DNA of 55,424 nucleotides from Clostridia bacterium (GCA_029098305.1 JAQXOB010000042.1:1-55424), one strand, 5' to 3'; positions 15,821 through 25,413 are shown, numbered from the stretch's first letter. Translations and numbers: made by a program. The notes: generated by a model from the sequence alone, not told the origin.

Positions 15821-18805
15821 TTAAGCTCTCTTCTTTTTGCCTACTATAACGAGTACAGCTGCTGCACTCATAGCTACTGCAAGACCAATCATCCATACGA
15901 ATGAGCCATCTTCAACGCCTGTCTTAGGAGCATCTTTCTTTTGCCACTGAGCATATACTCTAACGTCTTTTGAACCCATTATGAATGTGTCACCAGGAAC
16001 ATAAGTTTTACCTGAACCATCTGGCTCTGTGTTCCAAGATACGAAGTTGTAACCGCTTCTATCGAAGAAATTCTTCTCGATCTCTACTGTGCTTTCATAG
16101 AGAGCTCCAACTCTCTTTTCTGTCTTGTCAGTATCATATTTACCGCCGTTACCATCATAGATAACACCAAATTCTACACCAAGATACTTGTTTTTCCACT
16201 GTGCATAGAGAACTACATCCTGTGAAGGCATTGTGAATGTTTGACCTGGTTTAAACTCTTTGCCGGTGCCATCAGCCTTTGTATTCCAAGATACAAATAC
16301 ATATTTCTCTTCAGATGGTGCAAATGAATTATCTGCAACCTTAACTGTGCTGCCAAACTCTTCATTAGAAGAAACTGTCTCGTTAGACTTGTCAGCTGTA
16401 GCATTGTTGGAATTGTAGGTTACTTTGTAAGCATTTGCAGACCACTTAGCATACAAATCAACATTTGCAGAAGGCATTGTGAAAGTATCGCCAGCCTTAT
16501 AATCTGTGCCTGTACCATCAGCCTTTGTGTTCCAGCCTATAAATGAATATCCACCATTTGTGAACATATTGTCTTTTACAGAAACAGTATCACCATTGCT
16601 GAATGTAAAGTTTTCTGTCGTGTCGTCAGAAGTATTTGAGTGATAAACAACCATGTATGAGGAAATGTTGTTGAGCTTTGGAGAAGCTACAGTGTTAATA
16701 ACTTCGCCAGCACCATTTGTAATTGTGGCATCACCATTATTTGTAAGGAGGTTTGTGCCGTAAACACCCTCGTTAAGAACAAGTGGAATTGTGAGTGTGT
16801 ATCTCATCTCTGGCAAGAAACCGGCTGTGTTCCAACTGAGAGAATTAATATCATCGCCTACTGTAACTGTGTCGTTATAGAAGTTGCCATCCTCATCTGC
16901 AACTGTGATGAGGTTTACATCCTTAATCTTGAAGTTCTTTGTTTCCATCTTATCAAATACTACATAAGAAGCAAAGGATGCAATTAAAGCCTTGTTGATA
17001 GCTTGGTTAAATTCTTCGTTGCTGTTTGCGGAATATGTCATACCGTTTGAGCAGAAGAGAGAAACAGCCTTGAAAGACTCAACTGTTGTGTCAAGAACGA
17101 TACCTGCGATGCTATGACCAAGATCCAAAATGCTCTTAGCCTCTTCGATACCTTCGTAGCCTGCATTTGGAGCACCGTCTGTAACAAATACAACAATTAC
17201 TTGACGGCTATCGTCCTGACGGCTCTCAATAATTCTTTTAGCTGATGTGAAACCTTCAGAATAATGTGTCTGAGCTTCCTTATCAAGTGTCTGGGAGAAG
17301 AGAAATTCGTGAACATCATCATAATTATCTGTAAAATTGCAAAGCTCTGTCATACCATTGCTGAAAGGAACAACTGCAATACGATCATCAAGCTTTTCGT
17401 TGTTGAGCAATTCATTAGAAATATCGTCAACCTTAGAAACGAGTGTATAGAATTTAGAGACACCGTCTACTGTGTCCATTGTACTTGCGCTGTAATCAAG
17501 TACGAAAACGATATCTGCAGGAACATTAGCAGCACGATATGAGAAGTCGATTCTAAGCTCTGCCTCTGTCATATCTGGGTTAGACCACTTAGCAGATTTG
17601 TTAATCCATGTAAGGGAATCTCCATTACCTGTACCTGCGTTTGTGTCATAACCGGACAAATCAATATTACCGCCATCGTAGCTGTCATCATTAGAATACT
17701 TAAATGAACCGGCACTTATATCAGTAACATACTGAGACCAGTTTGAGCTAGTATTCCAAATATCGCTATATCCAAATGATGTGATAGCATCTACATCTTC
17801 AAATTCAACATCAAGTGATGTGCAACCGCTAAAAGCATCTTTGCCAAGTGTTCTTACGCTTGCAGGAACCTTAATAGTTCCAAGAGCTGTACAAGAAACA
17901 AAAGTGCTATCTGCAATTGTCTCCATTGTTATACCAAGATCAACATTCTTCAATGCTGTACATCCGCTGAACATAGCCTCACCTGTAGATGTAACGCCAT
18001 CTGCAAAATCTACACTCTCTAATGCTACACAGCCAAGGAAAGTGTTATCGCCGATTGAAGAAACTTTGGCTGGGATAGAGATAGATTTGAGCTTCTTGCT
18101 CTTTGTAAATGCCTGTGAACCTATTGTTGTAAGGCTCTCCGGCAATGTAATGCTCTCAAGTGCATTACATTGTGCAAAAGCACTTGCACCAATCTCTGTA
18201 ATACCCTCGTTAAGTGTTACATTAGCAAGTGATACACAAGCGATAAATGCCTTATCTGCAATTGCAGAAACACTGCCTGCAACCTCGATATCTGTGAGTG
18301 ATGTAAGTGCATAAAATGCACCTTCGCCTAATTTCTGAACACCATCAGCCAGTGTTAATTTCTTAAGACCGCTATTACCACTGAATGCATAGCTACCAAC
18401 TTCCTTAACTGTGCCAGGAATTGTAAGGTCTGCAAAACCGGTACAATCACGAAAAGCATATGTACCTATTGTTTCAACAGAATCAGCAAAATTGATTTCT
18501 TTCAAACCCTTGCAGGAATTGAAAGCATAGTTACCGATAGAAGTAACGCCATCCTCCAAAACAAGTGTGGACATAGCTCCACGGTGCTCATACCAAGGTG
18601 CTCTGTTTGTTTCATCGTAATCGGTCATAGCGCCGGTACCAGAAACTGTGAGAGTCTTGGTGGATTGATTGTAAGCCCAAGTTAAGCTATCGCCGCATGA
18701 ACCATCGGAAACAGCAGGCTTAGAAATGTCAGCAGCAGATGCGCCGACAGCAATAGTTGCCATAAGCAACATTGCAGCAATTAATAGAGATAATGCTTTT
18801 TTCAA
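15821..18805 (-). CDS. Wall-anchored surface protein: BspA-type LRRs, vWA domain, three Listeria-Bacteroides repeats
   Basis: This 994-residue protein is probably displayed on the cell wall. Residues 1-24 are a signal peptide. Residues 40-345 are about 11 BspA-type (LRR_5) leucine-rich repeats. A von Willebrand A domain spans about 430-615, with the metal-site motif DYSAS (D437, S439, S441) and VTDG around 543. Three Listeria-Bacteroides (InlB B-type) repeats lie near 717-787, 793-871 and 879-954, each ending in a WNT...LYAQW-type block. APKTG at 959-963, a hydrophobic helix and KKKR form a sortase signal. These parts suggest an adhesin, but the ligand is unknown. It starts at TTG 18805 with GGAGGG seven bases upstream. 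No sortase is in the window. Confidence 0.93.
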   Translation of the reverse strand: MKKALSLLIAAMLLMATIAVGASAADISKPAVSDGSCGDSLTWAYNQSTKTLTVSGTGAMTDYDETNRAPWYEHRGAMSTLVLEDGVTSIGNYAFNSCKGLKEINFADSVETIGTYAFRDCTGFADLTIPGTVKEVGSYAFSGNSGLKKLTLADGVQKLGEGAFYALTSLTDIEVAGSVSAIADKAFIACVSLANVTLNEGITEIGASAFAQCNALESITLPESLTTIGSQAFTKSKKLKSISIPAKVSSIGDNTFLGCVALESVDFADGVTSTGEAMFSGCTALKNVDLGITMETIADSTFVSCTALGTIKVPASVRTLGKDAFSGCTSLDVEFEDVDAITSFGYSDIWNTSSNWSQYVTDISAGSFKYSNDDSYDGGNIDLSGYDTNAGTGNGDSLTWINKSAKWSNPDMTEAELRIDFSYRAANVPADIVFVLDYSASTMDTVDGVSKFYTLVSKVDDISNELLNNEKLDDRIAVVPFSNGMTELCNFTDNYDDVHEFLFSQTLDKEAQTHYSEGFTSAKRIIESRQDDSRQVIVVFVTDGAPNAGYEGIEEAKSILDLGHSIAGIVLDTTVESFKAVSLFCSNGMTYSANSNEEFNQAINKALIASFASYVVFDKMETKNFKIKDVNLITVADEDGNFYNDTVTVGDDINSLSWNTAGFLPEMRYTLTIPLVLNEGVYGTNLLTNNGDATITNGAGEVINTVASPKLNNISSYMVVYHSNTSDDTTENFTFSNGDTVSVKDNMFTNGGYSFIGWNTKADGTGTDYKAGDTFTMPSANVDLYAKWSANAYKVTYNSNNATADKSNETVSSNEEFGSTVKVADNSFAPSEEKYVFVSWNTKADGTGKEFKPGQTFTMPSQDVVLYAQWKNKYLGVEFGVIYDGNGGKYDTDKTEKRVGALYESTVEIEKNFFDRSGYNFVSWNTEPDGSGKTYVPGDTFIMGSKDVRVYAQWQKKDAPKTGVEDGSFVWMIGLAVAMSAAAVLVIVGKKKRA

Positions 18806-19003
18806 GGTTTTTCCCTCCAGAATAAAAATATATAAGGTCTTTATGCCATATAATTACAATTTGTAACATTTTTCCTCATAAATCAACGATAAAAATATCA
18901 CAAAGCATAACCACATCGCGACACAAACCCCATATCTTGTGTATATGATATCAAAAAAATACTAGAACGTCAACCTTTTTTTAAAAAATACTTTAAATTG
19001 TCG

Positions 19004-19039
19004 AAAAAAAATCAGCAAAAGCATTTTGATACTTTTGCT
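19004..19039 (-). terminator. Terminator after nnr
   Basis: On the minus strand AGCAAAAG and CTTTTGCT (19014-19021 and 19032-19039) form a stem followed by an eight-base T-run. The stem overlaps the nnr stop codon. Confidence 0.8.
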
Positions 19040-20543
19040 AATCATTTTGTAACAATTTATTAACCGCATTTGAGATTTGATCCACTGTATCATGTGCAAT
19101 CATTGATATACTGTTAAGCTTTGCCTGCGCAAGCTCACCTGCAATTCCGTTAATATATGATGCACATTCCATAGTATGAAACATATCGTCATTGTAAGCA
19201 GCAAGACCTGCTGCTATTCCGGATAGAACATCACCACTTCCGGCTGATGCCATACCCGAACATCCATGACTGCATATAGACACAACATCACCATCTGTGA
19301 TAATTGTTGATGTTCCTTTTAGCAACACCACAATATTATACTCTGATGCAAATTCTCGTGAATATCTAATAGGATCACATAAAATCTCTGAAACAGGTAT
19401 TTTTGATAGTCTAGAAAATTCCTTCGGATGTGGAGTAATTGCTATTTTGCATTTGGCTGATTTTAATATCTTCATATCAAGTGCAGATAATATATTCAGT
19501 CCATCGGCATCTATTATAAGATTACCTTGAAAATTCTTTATGATATATTCGAGAATTTTTCGGTTTTCCTCACAAACACCCCATCCCATACCAATAGCAA
19601 GGCTGTTTAATCCTTTGATTGCATTATTTATCTCGTTTTCGTCAAAGATAATTTTGCCATCGATATCTTTCAGCAAAAAGAGCGTGCTCTCAAGCAGATA
19701 TGGCGACACAGATGTAAATAGTGAATCGGCTATTATTACACGTGAGATTCCACAGCCACTTCTGAGCTGAGATACACTCATATTTGCTAGCTTGATTGCA
19801 CCTGAATACTCCTTGCAACCTCCAAGCACTCCTGCTATTCCATATGTGCCCTTGTGACTATTGTTTTTTCGTTCTTTAATTATATCGTAAAAATCATTAT
19901 CTTCGAGAAGTCGAAAATATTCTCCTGATATCGGGATGTCAATATCACAATTAACTATCTGCCCTATTTTATCTTTGGCATCTCCCAAAAAGTGACCACT
20001 CTTGAGCGTGCCTATAGAAATAGTTAGGTCTGAGCATACGCAAAGCTCAGATAATCCATTATCGCCATTAAGTCCACTATTTATATCTATAGATACAACT
20101 CTTGTACCTTTTTCCTGTGAAATATTGATTTTTTTGATAATATCTGCGGTTATTCCGCTTGGTATATCCTTAAAGCCGGTACCAAAAATACAATCTACTA
20201 TCACATCATACTGAGAAAAGCAGGTGTTGTCATCACAAAGTGTGTATTTTATTCCTTTTTTGATACACTTATCAAAGTAAAATTTACCGTCTGACGAAAA
20301 TTTTTCTTTTATAAGAAAAATTGTAACATCTGCTCCTTTTTCTTCTGCAAGCAAAGCAATAACATAACCATCGCCGGCATTGTTGCCTGTGCCGCATACT
20401 ATGGCTATTTTTTTACTCTCGCAGTCGATATGCTCAAAGGCAGCTTTGCCGGCATTGTACATCAGCTCTATACCGGATGCGCCTGAGCTTATTTTGGCTG
20501 CATCGCTATTTCTCATTGTTTCTACAGATATTACCTTTTTCAT
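19038..20543 (-). CDS. nnr: Bifunctional NAD(P)H-hydrate epimerase/dehydratase
   Basis: Nnr repairs hydrated NAD(P)H in the cytoplasm. The N-terminal half epimerises R- and S-NAD(P)HX, and the C-terminal half dehydrates S-NAD(P)HX using ADP (or ATP). The 501-residue protein has the epimerase loop CGTGNNAGDGYV near residue 50, and the kinase-like dehydratase motifs IDADGLNIL and GSGDVLSGIAAG. The length is normal for the fused form. It starts three bases after the queT stop, so the two form one operon. Confidence 0.95.
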   Translation of the reverse strand: MKKVISVETMRNSDAAKISSGASGIELMYNAGKAAFEHIDCESKKIAIVCGTGNNAGDGYVIALLAEEKGADVTIFLIKEKFSSDGKFYFDKCIKKGIKYTLCDDNTCFSQYDVIVDCIFGTGFKDIPSGITADIIKKINISQEKGTRVVSIDINSGLNGDNGLSELCVCSDLTISIGTLKSGHFLGDAKDKIGQIVNCDIDIPISGEYFRLLEDNDFYDIIKERKNNSHKGTYGIAGVLGGCKEYSGAIKLANMSVSQLRSGCGISRVIIADSLFTSVSPYLLESTLFLLKDIDGKIIFDENEINNAIKGLNSLAIGMGWGVCEENRKILEYIIKNFQGNLIIDADGLNILSALDMKILKSAKCKIAITPHPKEFSRLSKIPVSEILCDPIRYSREFASEYNIVVLLKGTSTIITDGDVVSICSHGCSGMASAGSGDVLSGIAAGLAAYNDDMFHTMECASYINGIAGELAQAKLNSISMIAHDTVDQISNAVNKLLQND

Positions 20544-20546
20544 AGT

Positions 20547-21080
20547 TTATCTCTCAATATAGTCTTTAAATAGATTTGTTTTCTTAATTGCAAATGCGAA
20601 TGGCAATCCCAATATCAAGCAAACGCCAAGCTCACCCAAAGCAACAGAACCTGCCGTCACCAAAAATGCAATCAAGCCGGAATTGAAATCATTGGGAATA
20701 AATATACTTATTTCTAACCCTATGATTATACCATTAAATAACGCAGGCATCAAAGCACCGATAACGGGCAATCCTTTAATTGTAACTTTTCGTAGCTTAT
20801 AAATAGCAAAAGCCGCCAAAAAGCTTGCGACCGTACCAAATAGCACATCTAAAGGTAAAACAGTTATATTTATAATATTAGACAAAAGGCATCCCACAGT
20901 AAGTCCCGGTATAGCAGAAGGTGTAAATGCTGCAAGCAAGCATAAAACTTCTGATACTCTAAATTGAATAGCCATTGAGGTTGTGCCCGGAAACAAAAAT
21001 CCCTGTCCATAAGTAAGCGCTGTGTAAAGTCCTGCTATAAGTGCTGCTTCTACTAAAAATCGTGTGCTTTTCTTTTTCAT
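20547..21080 (-). CDS. queT: QueT-family transporter, probable queuosine-precursor uptake component
   Basis: The 177-residue membrane protein has about five helices and the QueT pattern QFRVSEVLCLLAAFTPSAIPG followed by GCLLSN, LDVLFGTVAS and a glycine-rich final helix. QueT proteins are substrate-binding components of energy-coupling-factor transporters, assigned to queuosine precursors mainly because many are controlled by preQ1 riboswitches. Here the promoter leaves a leader of only about 35 nt and I see no preQ1 aptamer, so substrate assignment rests on family alone. AAGGA lies three bases before the ATG. It is followed by nnr. Confidence 0.88.
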   Translation of the reverse strand: MKKKSTRFLVEAALIAGLYTALTYGQGFLFPGTTSMAIQFRVSEVLCLLAAFTPSAIPGLTVGCLLSNIINITVLPLDVLFGTVASFLAAFAIYKLRKVTIKGLPVIGALMPALFNGIIIGLEISIFIPNDFNSGLIAFLVTAGSVALGELGVCLILGLPFAFAIKKTNLFKDYIER

Positions 21081-21121
21081 TTTTCATTATTCCTTGTCTT
21101 AAAATATATGTTGCGCAAAAA

Positions 21122-21150
21122 ATTATACATTATCTTGTTATTTTTTTCAA
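21122..21150 (-). promoter_or_regulatory. Promoter of queT-nnr
   Basis: On the minus strand TTGAAA (21145-21150), 17 bases and TATAAT (21122-21127). It diverges from the hinT promoter 38 bases away. Confidence 0.75.
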
Positions 21151-21187
21151 GTCTGTTAAAGCTATCATAAAAATACGTCTAAAACCT

Positions 21188-21216
21188 TTGACTTTGAGCC
21201 TTAAATATGATAAAAT
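21188..21216 (+). promoter_or_regulatory. Promoter of the hinT-apt-comEC-holA-rnmV operon
   Basis: TTGACT (21188-21193) and TAAAAT (21211-21216) are separated by 17 bases, ahead of a strong ribosome-binding site at 21232-21239. Confidence 0.75.
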
Positions 21217-21245
21217 TATCGTGTGATTATAGGGAGGAGATAACT

Positions 21246-21584
21246 ATGGATTGTATATTTTGCAAAATAGCTAATGGTGAGATTCCATGTACAAAGGTTT
21301 ATGAAGATGACAAGATGCTTGCTTTCAGAGATCTTAACCCACAGGCACCTGTGCATGTGTTGATGATTCCAAAACAGCATATCGCCTCCTTGGATGAGGT
21401 GAGTGACAATAATTGCGATGTTGTGGCTCATATATTAAAAAACGCTCATATCATCGCAAAGCAGGAAGGCTTAGATAATGGCTACAGAATTATAAGCAAC
21501 TGTGGTTCAGATGCTGGTCAGACTGTTTTTCATCTTCATTTTCATTTATTAGGTGGCATATCCCTTGGTGAAAATCTAGTTTAA
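21246..21584 (+). CDS. hinT: HIT family (HinT-like) nucleotide hydrolase
   Basis: HinT-type proteins hydrolyse purine nucleoside phosphoramidates and adenylated adducts in the cytoplasm. The 112-residue protein begins DCIFCKIANGEIPC and ends with the histidine triad HLHFHLLGG. The length is standard. GGGAGGAG six bases upstream of ATG 21246 marks the start; the frame itself is open from 21207. It is the first gene of a five-gene run. Confidence 0.95.
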   Translation: MDCIFCKIANGEIPCTKVYEDDKMLAFRDLNPQAPVHVLMIPKQHIASLDEVSDNNCDVVAHILKNAHIIAKQEGLDNGYRIISNCGSDAGQTVFHLHFHLLGGISLGENLV

Positions 21585-21598
21585 AGGAGTTGTTTTTT

Positions 21599-22138
21599 AT
21601 GGAGAAAGTTTATAAAATGACTATCGCAGGCTGTGAGAGAGAGTTGCCCTTGTGCGAAGTATCTGAGCATCTTGACATTGCAGCATTTAATATGTTTGGT
21701 GATGTAGATATCACAGTAAAAACCGCAAAGGCTTTGCTTGATATATGTCCTGAGCACGATGTGCTTATCACAGCTGAGGCTAAGGGTATTCCGCTGTGCT
21801 ATGAGATGGCAAGACAAGGCTGCGGTGTGTATGTAATTGCTCGTAAGAGCGTAAAAGTATATATGGAAAACCCTATTTCCATCGAGGTAAAATCTATAAC
21901 CACCAGTGCTGTTCAAAAGCTCTATCTTGCAGAGGATAAGGCACATCTTATAAATGGAAAACGTGTGCTGCTTATAGACGATGTTATCAGCACAGGTGAA
22001 TCGTTGGCTGCTCTCGAAGAAATCGTAAGAAAAGCCGGAGGAATCATCGTAGGTAAAGCCGCTGTGCTTGCCGAGGGTGACGCTTCCACAAGAAGTGATA
22101 TATTCTTCCTTGAGCCACTTCCTGTTTTTCCTAAATAA
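21599..22138 (+). CDS. apt: Adenine phosphoribosyltransferase-like protein
   Basis: This 179-residue type I phosphoribosyltransferase has the PRPP-binding loop VLLIDDVISTGES and a characteristic N-terminal block (AGCERELPLCEVS). It belongs to a Firmicutes group usually annotated as adenine phosphoribosyltransferase, which salvages adenine to AMP. Base specificity cannot be confirmed here, and a regulatory PRPP-binding role is possible. AAAGGAG precedes ATG 21599 by nine bases. It starts 14 bases after hinT. Confidence 0.8.
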   Translation: MEKVYKMTIAGCERELPLCEVSEHLDIAAFNMFGDVDITVKTAKALLDICPEHDVLITAEAKGIPLCYEMARQGCGVYVIARKSVKVYMENPISIEVKSITTSAVQKLYLAEDKAHLINGKRVLLIDDVISTGESLAALEEIVRKAGGIIVGKAAVLAEGDASTRSDIFFLEPLPVFPK

Positions 22139-22157
22139 TTTTGATTGAGAGGAAGCA

Positions 22158-22184
22158 ATGTTACTGCATTTTGTGCAGATCTGA
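22158..22184 (+). other. Eight-codon open frame directly upstream of comEC
   Basis: GAGAGG at 22148-22153 is well placed for ATG 22158, which opens an eight-codon frame ending in TGA 22182-22184. That frame is the same as comEC, whose own start at 22200 has no clear ribosome-binding site. Ribosomes ending here could reinitiate on comEC. It may be a coupling leader or a relic of a longer N-terminus. Confidence 0.35.
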
Positions 22185-22199
22185 TTGCGATTAATTGTT

Positions 22200-24374
22200 A
22201 TGAAGAGACCGTTGGCACTTTGCTCATTCTCTGTTACATGTGCGGCGGCTTTGGCAGTATATTTGGGTGCAAACGCCGTATTATGGCTTTGCACCTTATT
22301 TTTTGTGATATCTGTTGTATTTCTATGCTTTAAAAAGCTTAGAGCACATACAGCAATAGTATGTGTTTTGATTTCATCACTCGTTGGATTTTTGCTATAT
22401 TCAGTTTTCTTTTCGGTTAAGGTAGCTCCAATTAAACAAATCAAGCTAGACACTGATTATGAAGCAAAAGCCGTTGTAACTGATGTGATAAATTATTATT
22501 CCGGTGACAAGGGTTATATGTGTAATGTATCATTGGCAGATGGTGATACAGCCTATGATATCAAAGCTGAAATACCCTATTCTGAGATTGACGCTAATCG
22601 TGGCGATACAATACTTTGCACCATGTCATTTTCAGAATTAAACGATGAAAGTCGTTCTTATATGTATTCTCAAGGTGTTTATCTAGAAGCTGATGTTTCT
22701 GATTACACGGAGGTTATAGAGGTCGATGGTTCAAAACTAAACTTCGTGGAAGTTTTTCTTGATTTTCGTGATAGCGTGAGAGAAAAGATATATTCTGCTA
22801 TGCCAAAACAGTATGCATCTGTGTTGTCTGCTATACTGACAGGCAACAGTAAATCGCTTGATAAACACCTAAAAACAAAGTTCACCAATCTTTCTATTTA
22901 CCATTTGCTAGTAATATCCGGTTTACACACCACTTTGCTTAGTCTGGTAGTTTATTCGATTTTAATGTTTATCACACACAAGAAAAAGGTAGCATCTATT
23001 GGTGCAATTGCCTTTCTCTTCGGGTTTACAATATTTGCAGGTGCCTCACCTTCTGTGGTGAGAAGTGCTATCATGACATCCATGGTGCTTATAGGAAGAA
23101 TATCTCGCAATCGAATAGACAGTTTGACCTCGATTGGGCTTGCATCATTTATAATCACTGCTTCTAATCCATTCATCGCAGGAAACTTAGGATTTTTGCT
23201 TACTTTTTCTAACGTAATAGGTATTGTACTTCTACACCCTACACTGGTAGGAATTCTAAGTATTAAGTATACAAAGAAAAATCTATTAATAAATATTGCA
23301 AACAAAATTATTTCGTCTATATGCGTAACTATATCTGTAGCTATAGTTACACTACCATATACTATTCTTGTGTTCAAAGTATTTTCTCCGTACGTTGTAT
23401 TTACAAATCTGATTATGATACCATTAGTCGAAATTATAATAGTATTAGGATTTTTAGCATGTGTAATATCTTTTATTCCATATATATCAACTCTATCAAT
23501 ACCGCTTTTCTTTATCACAAGGCATCTGATTGCGGCATCGACTAAGGTTATAGATTTAATAGATACTCTGCCTGCATCAAAAATTTATTTATATGCAGAT
23601 TTTTATTTGCTATGGTTACTTGTGAGTAGTATAATAATAGCAGTAGGATTTTGGCTTTTTAAAAGCAAATCAGCCAGAGTGGTTTTGTCATTAATATGTT
23701 GCTCGATATTACTTATCTTTGTTGTGATAGATAATGTTGTATATAAAGATATGATAACCCTAGATTTCGCTGATTGTGGAAACGGAGTAAACGCTGTATT
23801 GAGAAAAGGCGAAGAATCTGTGGTGATATCATATGGTGGAAACAGCTATAAGAGTAAAAACCTTGAAGCTATTATTCACGAACGAAGCGACGATATATCC
23901 ATGCTTCTTGTAACAAAAAGTGATGATTACATACCAAAATTAATGACTGATTTCTATGTAGATTGTGCAGTGGTGTATGATAAAGAACAGACCTATTTTT
24001 ACAAAGAAGCATATAAAAGCCGTGTAGATAAATTTATTTATAAAGATAGCGACACACGAATAAACCTATGGCAAAAGGCAAACATAAATTTTTTGAAAGC
24101 TAAGAAATCATGCTTTTCTTACATAAATCTCTATGGTTTGAGAGTCTTGATACTTCCTGACAACGCTGATTGCTATGATTTGCCTGAGAAATATCGTGAT
24201 GTAGACATTATTGCTTATAGCAAGGAGCCGAAACATATTGAGCTGTTGCACTACAGATACACTGTCCTGTGCAGAGATGATAACAGTTCCGGCAATTTTA
24301 ATACATTTTGCACCGTTGACGGAAAAATCCACATAGATTGCAGAGAGGGAAAATATTATGTCAAAGCTAAATGA
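22200..24374 (+). CDS. comEC: ComEC/Rec2 DNA-uptake channel protein with degenerate C-terminal domain
   Basis: ComEC forms the inner-membrane channel for single-stranded DNA during natural transformation. The 724-residue protein has N-terminal helices and an OB-like region (about 1-190), then the polytopic competence domain containing HLLVISGLHTTLL (about 215-490). The C-terminal region (about 515-724) occupies the place of the metallo-beta-lactamase-like domain. However, it begins LDFADCGNGVNAVL, and I see no HxHxDH metal motif, so nuclease activity there is doubtful. The start MKRPL at ATG 22200 is the usual ComEC N-terminus but lacks a clear ribosome-binding site. It overlaps holA by 17 bases. 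With comFC elsewhere in the window it hints at competence, but no comEA or pilus genes are seen. Confidence 0.9.
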   Translation: MKRPLALCSFSVTCAAALAVYLGANAVLWLCTLFFVISVVFLCFKKLRAHTAIVCVLISSLVGFLLYSVFFSVKVAPIKQIKLDTDYEAKAVVTDVINYYSGDKGYMCNVSLADGDTAYDIKAEIPYSEIDANRGDTILCTMSFSELNDESRSYMYSQGVYLEADVSDYTEVIEVDGSKLNFVEVFLDFRDSVREKIYSAMPKQYASVLSAILTGNSKSLDKHLKTKFTNLSIYHLLVISGLHTTLLSLVVYSILMFITHKKKVASIGAIAFLFGFTIFAGASPSVVRSAIMTSMVLIGRISRNRIDSLTSIGLASFIITASNPFIAGNLGFLLTFSNVIGIVLLHPTLVGILSIKYTKKNLLINIANKIISSICVTISVAIVTLPYTILVFKVFSPYVVFTNLIMIPLVEIIIVLGFLACVISFIPYISTLSIPLFFITRHLIAASTKVIDLIDTLPASKIYLYADFYLLWLLVSSIIIAVGFWLFKSKSARVVLSLICCSILLIFVVIDNVVYKDMITLDFADCGNGVNAVLRKGEESVVISYGGNSYKSKNLEAIIHERSDDISMLLVTKSDDYIPKLMTDFYVDCAVVYDKEQTYFYKEAYKSRVDKFIYKDSDTRINLWQKANINFLKAKKSCFSYINLYGLRVLILPDNADCYDLPEKYRDVDIIAYSKEPKHIELLHYRYTVLCRDDNSSGNFNTFCTVDGKIHIDCREGKYYVKAK

Positions 24375-25413
24375 AGCACAATTTAAAAAACTCTTAAAAG
24401 AAGAAGCTTTTTCGGGCATATACATGATATATGGTGATGAAAAATACTCTGTAAAACGCTATACAGAACAGCTAATAAAGAAAATCGCAGGAGAAAATCC
24501 CGATGACTTTTGCTTTCATATTTTTAAGGATTTTAGCGACCCTGACGCAATATCATCAGCTTGCGACATAATTCCCTTTATGGCAGATTATAACTGTATA
24601 TGGCTAAAAGACATCGACACTGATGAGCTTTTTAAAAACCTAACGAGTGATTCCGGCAAAGGTAAGGAAATCACAGAAAAGTTTATGGAGATTTTATCTA
24701 AAGCAAACGGCGAAACAATAATAATAATCAGCCAACCCACTGTCACTCCAAAAGCAACCGGTATACAGAAAAAAATTATAGATTATGCTGATAAACACGG
24801 CAATGTATTATGCATAAAAAAGAAAACTGATCAAGAGCTTGTTGATTTCATAATAAAAGCTTCTCCTAAATATGATTGCAAAATAAGCAGTGCAGACGCA
24901 TTGAAGATCATTCAACGCTGTGGAAACGATCTCAACACCATTACAAATGAAATAGACAAACTATTCTCGTACGCATATGGCAGAGAGGTCACGGAAGAAG
25001 ATATATCTATGATAGTTACTGCAAATACCGAATATAATATCTTTAAATTATCTGAAAATATTATGTATGGCAATGCAGAAAATGCCTATAAAATACTGGA
25101 TGATATGTTTTATCAGAAACAACCACCCGAGATTATTCTTAGCCTTATCACAAAATCATATTGCGATATATACAGAGTAAAATCTGCTGTGCGAAGCTCT
25201 GTAAGTGTATCTGATTTGCTAGGAAAATTTGACTACACCGGTAACAAAAGCTTTCTTCTGGAAAAAGCAGAAAGAAACGGAAGAAATATTTCACTTCAAA
25301 AGCTCAGAAAAATGCTTGATATGATGTTTGAAGCAGAGAGAAAGATCAAATCTACTGCTACAGATAATAGAATAGTTCTTGAAACATTAATTAGTGAATT
25401 GATTTCTGCATAA
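24358..25413 (+). CDS. holA: DNA polymerase III subunit delta
   Basis: HolA opens and loads the sliding clamp as part of the clamp-loader complex. The 351-residue protein has the family layout: an N-terminal AAA+-like segment starting YMIYGDEKY, the middle LCIKKKTDQELVDFI and CGNDLNTITNEIDKL, and a C-terminal collar region. The length is typical. It overlaps comEC by 17 bases, the common Firmicutes comEC-holA order, which suggests coupled translation. Confidence 0.93.
   Translation: MSKLNEAQFKKLLKEEAFSGIYMIYGDEKYSVKRYTEQLIKKIAGENPDDFCFHIFKDFSDPDAISSACDIIPFMADYNCIWLKDIDTDELFKNLTSDSGKGKEITEKFMEILSKANGETIIIISQPTVTPKATGIQKKIIDYADKHGNVLCIKKKTDQELVDFIIKASPKYDCKISSADALKIIQRCGNDLNTITNEIDKLFSYAYGREVTEEDISMIVTANTEYNIFKLSENIMYGNAENAYKILDDMFYQKQPPEIILSLITKSYCDIYRVKSAVRSSVSVSDLLGKFDYTGNKSFLLEKAERNGRNISLQKLRKMLDMMFEAERKIKSTATDNRIVLETLISELISA

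Noticed and set aside
15821-18805. Repetitive DNA as a CRISPR or satellite array
   Set aside because: The periodicity is explained by protein leucine-rich and Listeria-Bacteroides repeats in an open frame.
21081-21121. preQ1 riboswitch upstream of queT
   Set aside because: The predicted leader is only about 35 nt and lacks the conserved aptamer sequence blocks.
22182-22184. In-frame TGA before comEC as a selenocysteine codon
   Set aside because: The downstream MKRPL is the normal ComEC start, I see no insertion element, and the window lacks selenocysteine machinery.
21581-22453. 290-codon minus-strand open frame
   Set aside because: It is fully antisense to apt and comEC, has no family motifs and no ribosome-binding site.
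22952-23518. 188-codon minus-strand open frame
   Set aside because: It is antisense to the comEC membrane region and has no recognisable features.
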